From Lunularia cruciata (lineage: Eukaryota; Streptophyta; Marchantiopsida; Lunulariales; Lunulariaceae): a DNA stretch of 64,000 bases. The stretch covers positions 51,375,493-51,439,492 of the forward strand of contig OX419759.1 of assembly GCA_948567375.1 (NCBI GenBank), in the 5' to 3' direction. Below are positions 19,501-32,453 of the stretch, piece by piece. The position numbers and the translations under genes are program-made. Each line of letters begins with the position of its first letter. The stretch's first letter is position 1. The notes under the pieces are model-generated. The model was not told where the DNA came from. It made no database searches and saw only the letters and a program-made list of their open reading frames with translations.

Positions 19501-22500
19501 TAAGAGATATTTTGTGTAAGCTCGGTAAGAAGAGATCGCTTTTATTGAGAACCAATATCATACAAATTAACAACCCTTTTGAAATGTTTAAATTTCCACT
19601 CTATTGTTGTAGGTAGGGTACACATTAAACCTTCTTAGATTTATTGTGAGGAGTAAAATTCATATTATTTAACTTTGTAGGCTGGCTTCATGGGTGCAAT
19701 AAACATCTCCATTTCCCCACTGTAGTATGAGAACAAGTCTGCAGGCGTAAACCTGGATTATTTAAACTAGACTCTTTACAACATTTAGTTGTTCTTTCAA
19801 ATTTCAAATGTGACTGTAAAACAAAAATTGCGTTCTTAATTAAATATTATGAAAGGTAAATTTGCATATATTTGGGGGAAAGCCCTCCAGCATGCATACG
19901 CTAAGGGGTAGTTTTACATGATGACAATGGTGTTAAGAGAACCTCACAGTTCACAATGGGAAGTATGAGCTAAAAAGGAATTCGACACAAATTACATCTA
20001 AGAACAGTTAAGTAAAGAAATGAAACACAGAAATTAAGATCAATTAAGTGAAGAAATTAAAAAAGAAATACCCAATAACAATTAAGTCAAGAAATTAAAC
20101 CTAAAATAAGTTTAAGAACAGTTAAGGATGAAGATTTGTCAAGAGGGAATCTTCGAGAACAGACAAGACGGCAGAGCAAGTCAAAAAGAGGCTAAAGACC
20201 CAGGGAAGGTATTTTGGAGGTATTATGAGGGTGATTACGAAACATTTGGAAGAGTGTATGCTCATAATCTGTCACCATGGCGACAAGATATAATCATGCA
20301 TGATAATTAATACGTGGTCCAACATTTGAAACCCTTTTAATGTTTTATAGACATTTAGGATTTAAATATTTTCGAGAAGTAGATGATATGATAAGGAAAA
20401 TATTTATAATTATGATTATCATGGAATTGAAAGAAAAATTCACCTATCTAAATTTATCTAAATTCAGTATCAGATATGTAAAAGAAAATTTTCTCAATAA
20501 ATTTTTGACATTTATTTTTTTGAAGTATATTAGATAAGTTACACTCTATAAGATAAGAGTTTGGAAGTCTATTTTGATTCAAATTCACTTATTATATTTT
20601 TACCAAAAAATTTTGGTTGAGATTGCAAATTAAAATATAGTTGAAAAAATTCAAGTTCTTCATTTACCACTAGAACTACCCATTATTATTCTTCTTGAAA
20701 AGTAATTCTAACCAAGGCATTTTAATCATACTTTCCTTAGAAAAAGAACAATTCACGCAAAATTTGACTCTACTTACCTCGGTATTATTAGTGTGAGTAC
20801 TTACCATAACCACCATAAATTTAAAAAAATAACCATGTGAATATAGATATGTCAAAATCATCATTAAAATATGGTTTTCTTTATCCAATTACTCCAAAAT
20901 CCTCTACTCGAGAAAAATTATGAACTAGTATAAAACAGTTCTATTAAAAGAGTAAAACAAAAATATAATCAGGAAAGACATGCCAATGCTTCTGCATCAA
21001 TGAATTATATTATTATGTATTGCTCTCACCAAATCCTCATTCTTGTATTTTACATTGTAAGAACCAACAAAACCATTCCTTGTATAAGCATTCCATAATG
21101 AAATTATTGCCTTTATCAACCATCTAAGTTATTGAATTATGCTATTGAGAGACTCTAAGTGAAGTTATTCCCTTTTCCATGTTACGTTATTATCAAGAGG
21201 TGTTTATATGTTATTATGTATGCGTATTCGTACCATAATCCGATACAAGTACATAAATGAACACAAAGAAGTTGTAACAATATAGAATTTTAGTACTCTA
21301 CCTATACTCATACCTATAAGTATGAGTATATTAATGGACATATACATGAGCACTAGTAATATTTGCAAGTAACATAAATAATTAAGAAAAGATTTCAAAA
21401 GAGGAAAAGTTTCTCCCTTTTACTTGTAGTTATCATTAATCTTATATATAGTATAGACAAGTAAAAGATATATGGGAGTATCATATTCAAGAAATTAACT
21501 TATTAATAAATTAACAAATACTTTATTTTAGAAGATTGGAAGTACTCTAAATATTTTAATTAATAATTATAACTAAAATATAATTGGAGATAAAAAATAT
21601 TAATCTTAAATTATATTGTACAAGTAGAAGGTCCAAAGAAGGTTCAAATAATTTAATAATAAAATTTATAGTTTATATTATATAAAATTTTATAATAAAT
21701 TAAAATAAATAACTAATTTTATTTGGGAATATACTGACCTTTTTTACATTAAATTAAAAAAATTTCTCACCTTTAAAATTATCAATGTCCTACAAAAAGA
21801 TTATAAGTATCAAATATATAAAAGATAAATATTTCTAAGTAAAACAAGTTCTTTTGAAAACCATAGACCTGAAAATTGATCCTAAAAATAAACTCAGTTT
21901 TTTATCATTATAATCTAATTTAATGTTACCATTGGTTGGTATTGCTATAATTTTCCTCATGAGATATCAATGCCCATCAAATTTTTAATAAACCTTCAAG
22001 TAAATTGTCCAGACATCTAAATCATTGAGATGCTAATAAAAAGTATAATGGAAAATAAAATTTTATCTTTCAAATAAGTGCTATTACTATTAAAAAAATT
22101 CATACTAAACTTCAATAAAATTCAAGTACTAAATAAAATTTTATGCTAAACTTGTTTTTATCTAACGAAGCCTTTATGAGTTCATGTGTAGTATACTTAT
22201 TATAGGTGAACTCCTTCTCACGCTTCTTAATAGTCTAGAGGGAGTATATTTGGTATTAAATATCCACTATTATACTCCTTCATTATCTTAAGTTAGCCCA
22301 TCTATCATAAATCTATTGACTCTCATGTTACACTAATCATGACCAGGATGTGAAATACTATGTTATACATTGAGACTTGTTTATTTTAGATCAATTTTTT
22401 ATGATTAATCAAACTAATTAACTCAAACACACAGAACTTATTCAAAATAAAGATTGATCAATATGATTTAGTGCATCATTTAGATAAAGAACTAAAGTGA

Positions 22501-22618
22501 CTGATTTTTAGCTTGTAAAATTATTTATTTTGCTAGACTTCTAAATCTTAATAATAATAATAATCTTTCTTGGGGAGAGAGTAGAAGAAATAGTAGTGGA
22601 GAGACAGAAGAGAGGTAA
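19501..22618. other. AT-rich non-coding stretch
   Basis: Very AT-rich, especially 20300-22560, with long A and T runs. Short open frames carry no motifs. I see no gene, tRNA or recognisable transposon protein here. It may contain old non-autonomous elements, but no terminal repeats were found. Confidence 0.5.
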
Positions 22619-23206
22619 TGTAATGTTTTGAGGATATGAGAACCTCCAAGAGAAACACAAGAGAAGAGTCACAATGCTTTATCTTTCTGATGCCCCAAAG
22701 GAGCACCTTGTGTTTATTATTTACCAAAGGTTATACACTCAAAGGGAGCTTCACTTTTGGATCAAATATATAGATTGGTGATATGTCAACAAGCTCCACC
22801 TTTAGATTAGTTGCATGGATTGATGACATTCAATCTTTGCTTATCTGGTTGGTCAAATAAGTTTAACCAAAGAGAATCTTTGGAGAATCTTATTGTATAA
22901 AGCTCAAAATAATATGGGTGAGATACAGTTAGAAAGCTCTCAACAAGATCAACAAGGTAGGAGGAAGACAAAACCTTTACAATAAGTTGGGAGGAGTTTC
23001 ATTTTTTGAGTTCTAATTCATCCATTTAGGCCTTCAAAATTAGCTCTAAAATTATCAAGGTGTATTTGACCTCTACCCTATTAGTGGAAGTACTCTTTTG
23101 GTGACTCCTCTATCTGATCTACTACACCATCATATATAACATCTTTCTAGATATTACCAAGCCAATTTCCACCTCTAGATAATATGTCTAACTAATGATA
23201 CTAGTG
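22619..23206 (-). mobile_element. LTR-A remnant, minus orientation
   Basis: The sequence matches, in reverse complement, the 5' LTR of element C at 58363-59100. Shared features are a TGTAAT start after GAGAGGTAATG, the block around AAAGGAGCACCTTGTGTTTATTAT (TATA box region in the other orientation), the GACATGTCA-like blocks, the GGTTGGTCAAA block and the terminal stretch near TGGTGACTCCTCTATCTGATC. The right end is poorly conserved. No adjacent retroviral genes belong to it, so it is a solo LTR or a truncated remnant. Confidence 0.75.
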
Positions 23207-24097
23207 GTAAAGAGTGAAAAGATATTATAGAGTTTTAGAGAGCTCACCTACATACATTACATGATTGAAGAGTAGTTTTTGTTCCATTGGTACCTAGATT
23301 GAAAGCTACAAACAATTGAGTAGAAAGTTATGAATACTTTTAGAGTTTTTAAGGTTTAGAGTGGTTACTTCACATTGAGAGTGATGTGTAGAGAATTCTC
23401 ATTTCTAATCTCTTGGTATTCATGCTTGAGTTCTATCAGAACTTAGTTTGAAACTTTTTGAGATGGAAATTGAAAGGTATGAGAGTTTATAGGTTTTAGG
23501 CTTTGGCGAGATAGCATTTACTCATGTGAGTTGTGATGTGAAGGGTTGTGGTTTTGCAGGCATGGGGAGATATGGAGAGGAGTATTGTGTGTTACAATTT
23601 TATTCATGTGCTAGCCATAGCTACACTTCCGTGTGTGGTGCTACCTAAAGCAGCTTGGGATACACCATACTCGGTGTGCCATTGACGCTTCACCTTGCAA
23701 GGAGTAAAGACCCAGGTGGGAAGGATGCATAAGGACTATGATTGGACCACTTGGGATGCTCATGTGAGGCAAGCAACCACATAGACAACAGTGAAACTCA
23801 AGATTACACATGCTTCCTCTATTCCTTTGTTTATTGTTCCAAGGATACTAATCAAGTTATGTGAGTGGTTAGCGTCTTAGGCAGGTTGTAACATAGGGTT
23901 ATTTGAGACTATTTTCCATGTTCACGTTTATTCCATAGGCTACCTACCTCATACACTCCATGATGAGGTAAGACGCATTTGCCGCTATCAAAGCAAGGTG
24001 AACTTTTTGCCTATCACTTGATTGTTTGGCATGTGATTCCTTGGATGAGTTAGCATGGTTCTTATTCCTTGTACTCCCTCAATGGTGCCTTCATTAT
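23207..24097. other. Unassigned repeat-like sequence between two LTR elements
   Basis: No clear family motif. If element B (24098-29703) is removed, this left flank joins in frame to the reverse-transcriptase element that begins at 29704 (reading LNGAFI then MLEEDVRG). It may therefore be the upstream part of that element. This is inference from the junction only. Confidence 0.35.
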
Positions 24098-24497
24098 TGT
24101 AAAAGACCAAGACCAAGGAGGGAAATAAGAGAATGGAAACTCATATTGGGACATTTGAATATGTGAAAACTCCAAATGCCCAACATGAGCTTTGGCTTTG
24201 ATATTTATAGGTAGCATACAAGGTCCTTGAGAAGCTTCCTTGAGCCGCTTTCTTAGAGTGCAAGCCAAGTTAACTAGGAAGCTTCTCAAGAAGCTTCCTT
24301 CTAGAAACCACCTACTTGGCGTGCAAGCTAAGTTAGTTGGAAGCTTCTAGAAGCTACTTACTTGAGATGCAAGCTAAGCTAGCCAGGAAGCTTCCCAAGA
24401 AACTTCCTAGCTACTTCCAAAATATTCTAGGCTAATTTGTCCTATTTGATACTTCGTTAGCCCTACTAACTTTATCGCTAAACTCCGTATCGTTACA
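24098..24497 (-). repeat. 3' LTR of element B (LTR-B)
   Basis: Begins TGTAACGATACGG when read on the minus strand and aligns along its length with 29293-29703. It contains paired inverted AAGCTTCTTGAGAAGCTTCC-like blocks that could form hairpins in the transcript. Confidence 0.9.
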
Positions 24498-24747
24498 TAT
24501 TCCCCCACCGCTAGTTGGTGATGTCCTTGTCGCTAATGAAGCTTCAAACTCCTTGATGGCCGTTTGTGCATTTTGGAGGTGAGAAAGAGGTTCCGATGTG
24601 ACATCATGAAGGGGATACCCTTTCCAAAGGACCTTTTTACTCCGTGTGTTGTCGATGGCTTTGTTGAATATGGCAACGTGCAAGGATACGATCAACTTTG
24701 TACTCCTCATGATCATTGATAGGGACAAGAGGAGGGGGAAGTTGGAC

Positions 24748-25720
24748 TCAAGAGGAAAAGGAAGAGGGGTTAGGAACAAAGGGTTTCAACTTGGAAACAT
24801 GAAAGACAAGATGGATATGCATATGACAAGGCAAGGCAAGGCGATAAGCAACAAGAGAGATAATTTGGGTGACTAAGTATCCTATCCAATTAGGAGCAAG
24901 TTTACAAACTTGGGTATCAAGTGGGAGAGGGAGGTTACTAGAGGATAACATGACTTTATCACCGACTTCAAAGGTGAGATCACGACGATGGTGGTCCGCA
25001 TATTGTTTTTGATGATTTTGAGTAACAAGGAGGTAAGATTTAGCTTGTTGGAGAGATTGGGATATAGTGGTCAAGAATGTTGAAGTATGATGAACCTGAG
25101 ATGGAGGAGGAACAAGAAGAGAATTTGGAACAAGCAAATCTTGGCCAAAATTGAGAAAGAAAGGAGAAAATCTGGTGCTTGACCGTTTGGAATTGTTATA
25201 GGCAAATTCTACAACTGCAAGACATTCATCTCAATTGGTATGGTAGATATTGACAAAGGCATGAAAGATATTCTCCAATGTATGATTTGCACATTTGGTT
25301 TGTCCATCCGTTTGAGGATGATAGGCTGCGGACAAAGCAAGCTTGGTGTTGAGTATCTAGAAGAATGCTTGCCAAAACTTCTTGGTAAATCAAGGATCAC
25401 GGTTGGAGATGAGGACATGTGGCATCCCATGATGCTTGAAGATATTCTTGAAGTAGATTTGTGCTAAGGTAGGAGCATCCACAGTATCACAGGTTGGTGC
25501 CAAGTGGATTTGCTTACTAAACTTATCTACAAACACCACAATTGTTGTGTGTCCTTGCTTTGTCTTGGGCAAGGATGTGATGAGATCCAAGCTCACATGC
25601 TCCCATCAAGTGGATGGAATGGCTAGTGGTTGAAGAAGTCCACTCAGCTTCTGGTTGTTGGCCTTGTTGTGTAGGCAGCTCTCACATGATCAAACAAATT
25701 CTTGAACATCTCGTGTCATG
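24748..25720 (-). pseudogene. Integrase of element B
   Basis: Read on the minus strand, 25390-25596 gives MSLDLITSLPKTKQGHTTIV with VFVDKFSKQIHLAP and HGMPHVLISNRDP. This is the integrase core with the first Asp in SLDLI and the second Asp changed to Asn (SNRDP for the usual SDRDP). 25209-25380, in other frames, contains the region around QTDGQ and NNS. 24748-25137 gives the C-terminal module, with QKQYADHHRRDLTFEVGDKV, LAPNWIGYLV and a closing HLVFHVSKLKPF. No chromodomain is apparent after it. Confidence 0.88.
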
Positions 25721-26149
25721 TTGGGCCACCACCATTGGCGTTGGAGGGTACCCAAGGTCTTGTCCACACCCATGTGACCAACTATGGGTAAATCATGGGC
25801 TTCTTGAAGGCGCACAAGTCAAAGATCACCTTTGGTTGGAACATAGATCCGGTCCTCATGGAATAAAAGGCCCTCTTTGATAAAGAAGATGTTGTACTCC
25901 TTGTCGCATGCTATAAGGCAACCATATACCATTTGGAAAAGGGGTCCCGTTGTAGAGCTGATTGGAACTCATTTTGGACCTTGGAGTCAATTGACACCAT
26001 CATAATTGTTGTTGTGATGAGAGGAAGAGGCTTCAAATCAGGTCTTCATGATAAAACATCAGGGATGATGTGGAACCAACATGGTTTGTACTCAAGTTTG
26101 ATGTCAAAAAATTGGAGTTATTCTTCCAATTGATGATGTCGACTCTTCA

Positions 26150-27240
26150 TGTGTTCCAAGTGTAAGGTCTGCATCAATGCTTTGTGATCAGTTTGCATGA
26201 TCACTTGTTTTCCCAAGAAGTAATGCCTCCATACCTTGGTGGCATATACCATTACAAGTTGTTCTCAATCTCAAGCAGAATAGTTTCTTTCAGTTGTATT
26301 GAGTCAGCAAGACACAAAGGCAATGGGATGTAGTCCATCTGGGAATTCTTGTTGCAACACAGTTCTAATTGCAAAGTTAGAAGCATCAAAGTCAACCACA
26401 CAAGGTAGCTAAGGATCATATGGTTGAAGAATGGGCCTTGAAGACACCATATGTTTCAACTTCTGGAATGCTTCTTTGTGCTTGGTGGTCCATTGGAAGC
26501 TTGAGTCCTTTCCCAAGAGGTCAGTCAATGGTGCAGCCACATGAGCATAATAATGGATGAACCGTTAGTAAAAACTAGCCAGTCCATTAAATGCCTATAC
26601 TTTTGTAGCATCTTTTGGAGTAGGCCAATCAGTAATGGCCTTGATTTTCTCTTCTTCCATCTTGATCCCCTCAGATGAGATCTTGTGCCCCAAGAAGGTA
26701 ATTTTCTTTTGCCAAAAGGCACACTTTGACTTCTTGGAGTAGAATTTCCATTGTCATAGTCATCTTAGGACTTCTTGCATGTGATTCATGTGTTCTACCT
26801 CTGTCTTGCTATAGATTAAGATATCATTCAAAAACACCACCACGTACCGATCCAATAGTCTATCCAACACCCGATGCATCTGATCCATGAAGATTGATGG
26901 AGCATTAGTGAGCCTAAAAGGTAGAACTCTCCACTCAAAATGCCCATACCTTTTGCGAAAGGCTGTCTTTTGCATATCTTCCATATCAATGAGGATTTAC
27001 CAATAGCCGCTGCAAAGATCCAGCTTGGAAAAGTATCATGCTCTACTCAATTGATCAAGCAATTTATCAATCCGAGGCAAGAGATATGCATTCTTCACTA
27101 TTTACTTATTGAGCCCACGATAATCAATATAGAAATGCAGTCTTCCATCCTTCTTTGGAACGATAGTACCAGTGCTCCCCAAGGAGAGGTACTATGTCAT
27201 ATGAAGTACTTTTCCAACAACTACAAGTGTTATTTGTAAC
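26150..27240 (-). pseudogene. Reverse transcriptase and RNase H of element B
   Basis: On the minus strand 26760-26984 reads MQKTAFRKRYGHFEWRVLPF, RLTNAPSIFMDQMHRVLD and VVVFLNDILIYSKT. The catalytic D-D pair reads N-D, a G to A change in the coding strand. Upstream (near 27000-27120 plus coordinates) the KLDL and SGY part is in another frame. Downstream, 26525-26722 carries the connection domain (KKSKCAFWQKKITFLGHKIS in mixed frames), and 26150-26500 the RNase H region with stops. Confidence 0.87.
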
Positions 27241-27822
27241 TCCTCCAAATCTTTGGTGAGAGCCAATAGATTGGTCTACTCATTGGAGTACTCCTTGGCA
27301 TTAACTCAATCTTGAAGGGCATACCATGATTGGAGGGTAATCCCTTTGGCAGATCATCCGGAAACATGTCCGCAAACTCTCAAAATATTTGATCAACCAT
27401 TGCTTGATGAGGCTCTTGGCTCTCCTCATATTGTCATTGTGCAATCGGCTTGATCCACACCGCAAAAATAGACTTATCTTCCTCCAAAGCTTGCTCTATG
27501 GCTGCTCCACTAACAAACTTCCCATCTAGGGACTCATTTTTCTTCAAAGCTTGCTCCTTGGTTGCCTTCTTGGCAACCTTCCCATCTCGAGGCTCCTCTC
27601 TTTTCAAGGCATGCTCTATGGCTACCTTCTCAACAAACTTCTCATCTTAGGGCTGACTTTTCTTAGGTGTCTTATTCGGAGGTGCCAAACAACATAATCA
27701 GAATTTCCTACCTTGGTGTTGTACTTGAATTTGTCATCGGGTCCAATCAAATTGAACCTTATGATGTTCAAGCCAAGATAGTCCTAGAATGATATCATAG
27801 TGTAGAGGTGCCACTACAAAAC

Positions 27823-28062
27823 TCATACACTCCAAATACTCCTTCCCGACCTTAAAAGTAACAAGATGTGAGGTACGGAATGCAGAACCCTTTCTACCAC
27901 CGCTATCATCAATCTACTTCCAATCACTAACTTGATAGGAATACCCAATTCCTTCACTACTTGCATAGACATGCAATTCTTTGAACTTCTAGAATCAATC
28001 AAAATCATACAACCTTCATTAGATATCATACCTTGCAAGTGAAGCAAACTTGCATAGGTCAA
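27823..28062 (-). pseudogene. Aspartic protease of element B
   Basis: The translated segment contains GCMILIDSRSSKNCMS followed by VVKELGIPIKLVIGSRLMIA. In gypsy proteases the active site reads IDSGS or IDTGA; here the Gly is Arg, another G to A change. A shortened copy of the same region lies on the plus strand near 57990-58230. Confidence 0.8.
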
Positions 28063-28181
28063 GCCTTCAATCCTATTGGAACTAATGAAGCTCCCAATAG
28101 GCGGCTTGAAATCTCCTATTGGAATTCCTTGTTTCCCTAATCATTTGGTTCCACAAACTCCATCTGGGCAACTTTTTGAGG

Positions 28182-28910
28182 TCACCCATTCCTAAGTGGA
28201 CATTCAGTAATGCAATGTCCAACTTGGCAACAATAAAAACAACCTCCATTTTGTTGCAATCTTTCTCTATCCACTACACCAAGTGGTCTCTGTTGGATCA
28301 AATCAATCTCTATTGGTGATGGTTCTTCCACCCGTGCGTAGCGTATTGGTAAGTTTGGTGTAGGTTGAAGTTGAGACCAAGTTGTCACAACCAAGGAAGC
28401 AAAGCGCTCAGCCAATTGCATGATTTCTTCTATGTTTTGCAGTTTTTGCATGGTCACCTCCAATTTGGTTCGTGACTTCAATCCCCGCAAAAATTGATCC
28501 ATAACTTCACCTTCTTGTATATTTGGAATTTGCATGATGATATTCTAAAATTGTGTGATGTAGCTCTTTAGTGAGCCAATCTACTTCAACTTTGCCAATT
28601 TATCTCGTGCGGCTTGGGTGGCATTTATAGTTTGAAATCAACCAAGTATTGCATCCTTGAATTTTGCCCATGTCAAAATTGGTGCAACAATCTGTCGTTC
28701 AACTTGCTCCACTCAGAATTGCCATCAAAGTTTTGCCACACCATCCAATTGGCTAGAAGCCAAGAGAATCTATTTTTGTTCATCTTGAAGATTGGTGGCT
28801 TCAAAGTAATATTTGCAGTCAAACACAAAATTCTACATTGTGCCCAAAAGATTCTTGCCTTCAAACACCTTGGGTTTTGGAAATCAAATACGATCTTCTC
28901 CATCTCAAAT
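28182..28910 (-). pseudogene. gag of element B with CCHC zinc knuckle
   Basis: The minus-strand frame 28182-28535 reads EGEVMDQFLRGLKSRTKLEV, then MQKLQNIEEIMQLAERFASL, and ends in the intact zinc knuckle CFYCCQVGHCITEC (C-x2-C-x4-H-x4-C). 28673-28903 carries the upstream capsid part (KNRFSWLLANWMVWQNFD and SEWSKLNDRLL in place of the usual ALxxLxGxAxxWW wording). Frames are broken between the two parts. Confidence 0.82.
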
Positions 28911-29279
28911 TGACACTCTCTCTATATGTTCTCGTCATTACTGGTCTTGTTCATCCAACAATTGAGTAAGGTGCTCAATTTGTTGTTGCATTGCAAGGAT
29001 AACATTCGGTATTGCCGCCATAGCTACTACTCTATCCCACTACTCTCAATTTATCTAATTGATTAACACATAGATGCAACACGTCCACCTTTCTCTATAA
29101 GTTACAACCGGAAGTATCAAGGGTTCCTCAAACACGGTGATCATATGCAGAAAATCTTACCCAAAGCGTGAGGTGATGAATTGTGTGAAGCAATGCTTGG
29201 GTAATATCTGGACATGAAAATCCCAATGGTTTGGCGGAAGTGGATTTGCTGGTCCATAAATTTTATCCATCCCATTCCT

Positions 29280-29291
29280 GCTCTGATACCA
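29280..29291 (-). other. Primer-binding site of element B (initiator-Met tRNA)
   Basis: Minus-strand TGGTATCAGAGC, the common plant gypsy primer-binding site complementary to the 3' end of initiator methionine tRNA, one base inside the 5' LTR. Confidence 0.9.
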
Positions 29292-29292
29292 A

Positions 29293-29703
29293 TGTAAAAG
29301 TTTGAGACCAAGGAGAGAACTAGGAGAATGGAAACTCCCATTGGGACATTTGAATGTGGGAAAACTCCGAATGCCTAGCATGAGCTTTGGCTTTGGTATT
29401 ATAGGTAGTATACAAGGCTCTTGAGAAGCTTCTCAAGAAGCTTCCTTGAGTCGCTTTCTTAGAGTGCAAGCCAAGTTAACTAGGAAGCTTCTTGAGAAGC
29501 TTCCTTCTAGAAGTTGCCTACTTGGCATGCAAGCTAAGTTAGTTGGAAGCTTCTAGAAGCTACTTACTTGAGGTGCAAGCTAAGCTAGCCAAGAAGCTTC
29601 CCAAGAAGCTTCCTAACTACTTCCAAAATATTCTAGACTAATTTGTCTTATTTGCTACTTTGTTAGCCCTACTAACTTTGTCGCTAAACTCCATATTGTT
29701 AGA
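29293..29703 (-). repeat. 5' LTR of element B (LTR-B)
   Basis: Aligns with 24098-24497. It carries a slightly longer set of the inverted AAGCTTCTC blocks than the 3' copy. The outer end is mutated from TGTAACG to TCTAACA. Confidence 0.9.
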
Positions 29704-30359
29704 GTTATGCTAGAGGAGGATGTGCGGGGCATATAGAGGTGGTTGCTAGATTTTGTCAATTCTGAGTGGGGGTTTGGGCTGCTTTATAGGAGGAGTCAAT
29801 TGGAGCTACATGTTTTAGGGGAGAGGTTCTACCACATGATACCATAGAGTCCATATATTATGATGGTGTAGGACATTGGGTCAAGCGGGAGAGTTTAGTA
29901 GAGCAACATGAACACTACACCCTTTGTGTATGGCTTGTCCCACTAATGAGACTATCTCTTCCATATGCTCACTATATCTTATGGCAAGAAAAGGAGTACC
30001 ATTAGTGGTCTTAGATTATCAACTTGAGCAGCTTTTGTGTCTTGTAGGTCACTTTTGGCACAAGCATTGTGCATTACTCCTTGCCTCTACTCAAGATGCT
30101 TGTTAGGGATGCTATATGAGCATCTTAGAGATTCTTTTCATTCAATGATCCTTCTAATGGATTTATTGACCTATTTTAGGTGGCTATAATAGTGGTGAAG
30201 TGAGATATTCTTATCTCAATTAGCTGGGTGTTAAGGGCTAGTTGACTTCTTGTGATGGAGAAGGACACAAGGAGCATTAGACCAATCAATATAAGAGAGA
30301 TCTTTTTGTGCTTGGTTAGCCATACCATTGTCCTTCAACATCTATCTCACTTTTGAGAC

Positions 30360-31330
30360 CACCTCAATCTACATCAATTTGGAGTAGCTACATTCGTAGG
30401 TTGTGAGGTTATTTCTCTAGGCATCAGGGCACTCCTAGATATCCATCCAGAGTGGGTTGTTTTACAAGTGGATGTTGAGAATGCCTTTAATAGCATCTCT
30501 AAGGCATCCATCTTTAGAGAGCTTAGGGAGGCCGGTGGATCCTTGGCAAGTTTCATTCCCTTTGTGTTGTTGTTCTATGGCTCTCTTGCTTCCATTTACT
30601 ACCAACATGGGTGATCATACGAGGAGTCAGCATCTTGGAGTCAATTGTTGGTACACGGAGAGATCCTTCAAGAGGACCTTTGTTTGCCATGGCTCACTTA
30701 AGAGCTCTCTTATCTACTACTTTGGCCATGCCAAGTTATGTATTTCTCTCCTTGGCAAACAATACACACATTATGAGACTAATAGATCAGATTAGGCATG
30801 CCTTTGAACACTTGACTACATCTTATAGGCTTTGAGAGTCAAGGTATCAAAGTGCAAAGCATGGTTCCCTTCAGGTATCCCTCCCCACCTTGAGCTTCTA
30901 GAGGGGTGTGTCACATTTACATATGGACTATGTATTCTTGGAGCACTAGTAGGATCCAAGGATTTTGTCACATGCTTCTTAGACGATGCCCTTGTAGAGG
31001 ATATCCTCCATGTGGATGACCTTCCTCTACTAGGAGATCCGCAAGTGGCATTTGGTATACTTTATACATTTGAGAGCTTTTGATAGGAAGATTATGGAGT
31101 CTTTGGTGATATCATCAAACCATGGACATTTGAGCGTGATGGGAGATTTAGCACATAGACAAACATCTCTACCAATCTTGTGCAAAGGGGTAGGCCTATT
31201 ATCTATGGAGGAGACAACACTTATAGCATTTTTGGGTAGGTGGAATTTCTTTGCACCCTTACTTTTCTCTCATTTTGTGGTTGTTGATAGGCCAATTTTT
31301 GAGACATATGTGACCAAGGTTGAGGAGTGA
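30360..31330 (+). pseudogene. Reverse transcriptase domain of the non-LTR-like element
   Basis: RT motif A is WVVLQVDVENAFNSIS near 30451-30498, with the catalytic Asp. Motif B is seen as GTRRDPSRGPLFAMAHLRAL near 30649-30708, where relatives have GTRQGDPLGG. Motif C is SLANNTHI near 30751-30774 instead of ADDTHI, both catalytic Asp codons changed to Asn. The region beyond (SKCKAWFPSGIPPHLEL; EDILHVDDLPLLGDPQVAFG; LSMEETTLIAFLGRWNF) is the conserved C-terminal part of the same protein family. Loss of both Asp residues means no activity. Confidence 0.8.
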
Positions 31331-31717
31331 TCCTTTTCTCTCCAAGTGTTATTGCGTTAGACAAGAGATGGTCTATCCCCATGGGCATGGAAGGACCTTC
31401 CATCCTTTACTTCACTACCATCAAAATGGTCTAGAGGTTTGCAGTCTTCCTTGATGCAACAACAATGTTAGCATATGCTACATTCTCTCTTAGTTGAATC
31501 GTCCATTCCTCGGGCCATTAGAGCATGTTTTTGCTCTTGCTCTAGCAAGGGTGCAGGCTCTTGGATCCTAGCTAGATTGTGCATTGGGGCATTCCAACTC
31601 ACACCAACACCTTTTATAGCAATGAGGTTCCGTTGAGGTCTGGTCCACTCCATTACTCACTTGTGAGTGTGGTTCTACACTAGATGCAGTAGTAGTCCAT
31701 ATGACACGGTGTCCTTT

Positions 31718-32453
31718 TGTAATACTCCAAGGACAAGAGAACTCTTCAAGAGAGATACAAGAGAGAAAACATAGATTTCACACTCAATCCTCCTATGCCA
31801 CAAAGGAGCATCTTCTGTTTATTATATAGCAAAGAGGATCCCCTCAAAGGAAGCTCCACCCTCGGATCAGATGCATGGATTGGTGACCTGTCAGCAAACT
31901 CCATACTTGGATTAGTTGTTTGGATGGGTGACATGTCAGTTCTTGTCCTATCTAGTTGGTCAAATGGGTTTGACCAAAGGGAATCTTCTTGTAGGAAGCT
32001 CAGAATCGCATGGGTAAGGTACCGTTGGAAAGCTCTTGATGAGAAAAATCATGGGAAGAGAAGGCAAGCCTTCTTTCTTTGAGGGAGGACTCTTTCTATT
32101 TTTGAGGCCTGATTCATCCTTTTAGGCCTCCAAAAATGGCTTTAAAGTTTAGGCTATTTTTGGCTTCTGCCCTACTAGTAGAAGTGCTCTTTTGGTGATA
32201 CCTCTATCTGATCTATGTTCTCCATCATGTATTATATCTTTTCAAATGTCACCACCCCAAGTTTCACCTTTAGATCATATGCCTAGCTATTGATTCTAAA
32301 GTTTCCAAGCATATTTTGGTTTTTGGCCTATTAGTAGTACTCTTTTGGTGATACCTCTAGCTTATCTACTTAGTCCTTCATGTATAACATCCTTACATAT
32401 GTTACCAAACCAAATTTCATCTCTATTTCATCTTTCTAGCTATTAGTATTGCA
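31718..32453 (-). mobile_element. Solo LTR-A inserted in the RT element, with target-site duplication CCTTT
   Basis: The 736-bp block begins TGTAATAC and ends GTATTGCA (one change from GTATTACA, the inverted end), aligns in reverse complement with 58363-59100, and is flanked on both sides by CCTTT (31713-31717 and 32454-32458). The coding sequence of the RT element resumes directly after it. Confidence 0.93.

Larger units (their letters stand above)
24098..29703 (-). mobile_element. Ty3/gypsy LTR retrotransposon, element B, full length but decayed
   Basis: Two LTRs of about 400 bp (24098-24497 and 29293-29703) share most of their sequence, including several AAGCTTCTCAAGAAGCTTCC-type blocks. 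Directly next to the right-hand (5') LTR, one base away, lies the primer-binding site. The internal region on the minus strand gives gag with a zinc knuckle, protease, RT, RNase H and integrase in gypsy order. Flanking pentamers ATTAT (24093-24097) and GTTAT (29704-29708) differ by one base and are probably the target-site duplication. All coding parts contain stops and frameshifts. Confidence 0.93.
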
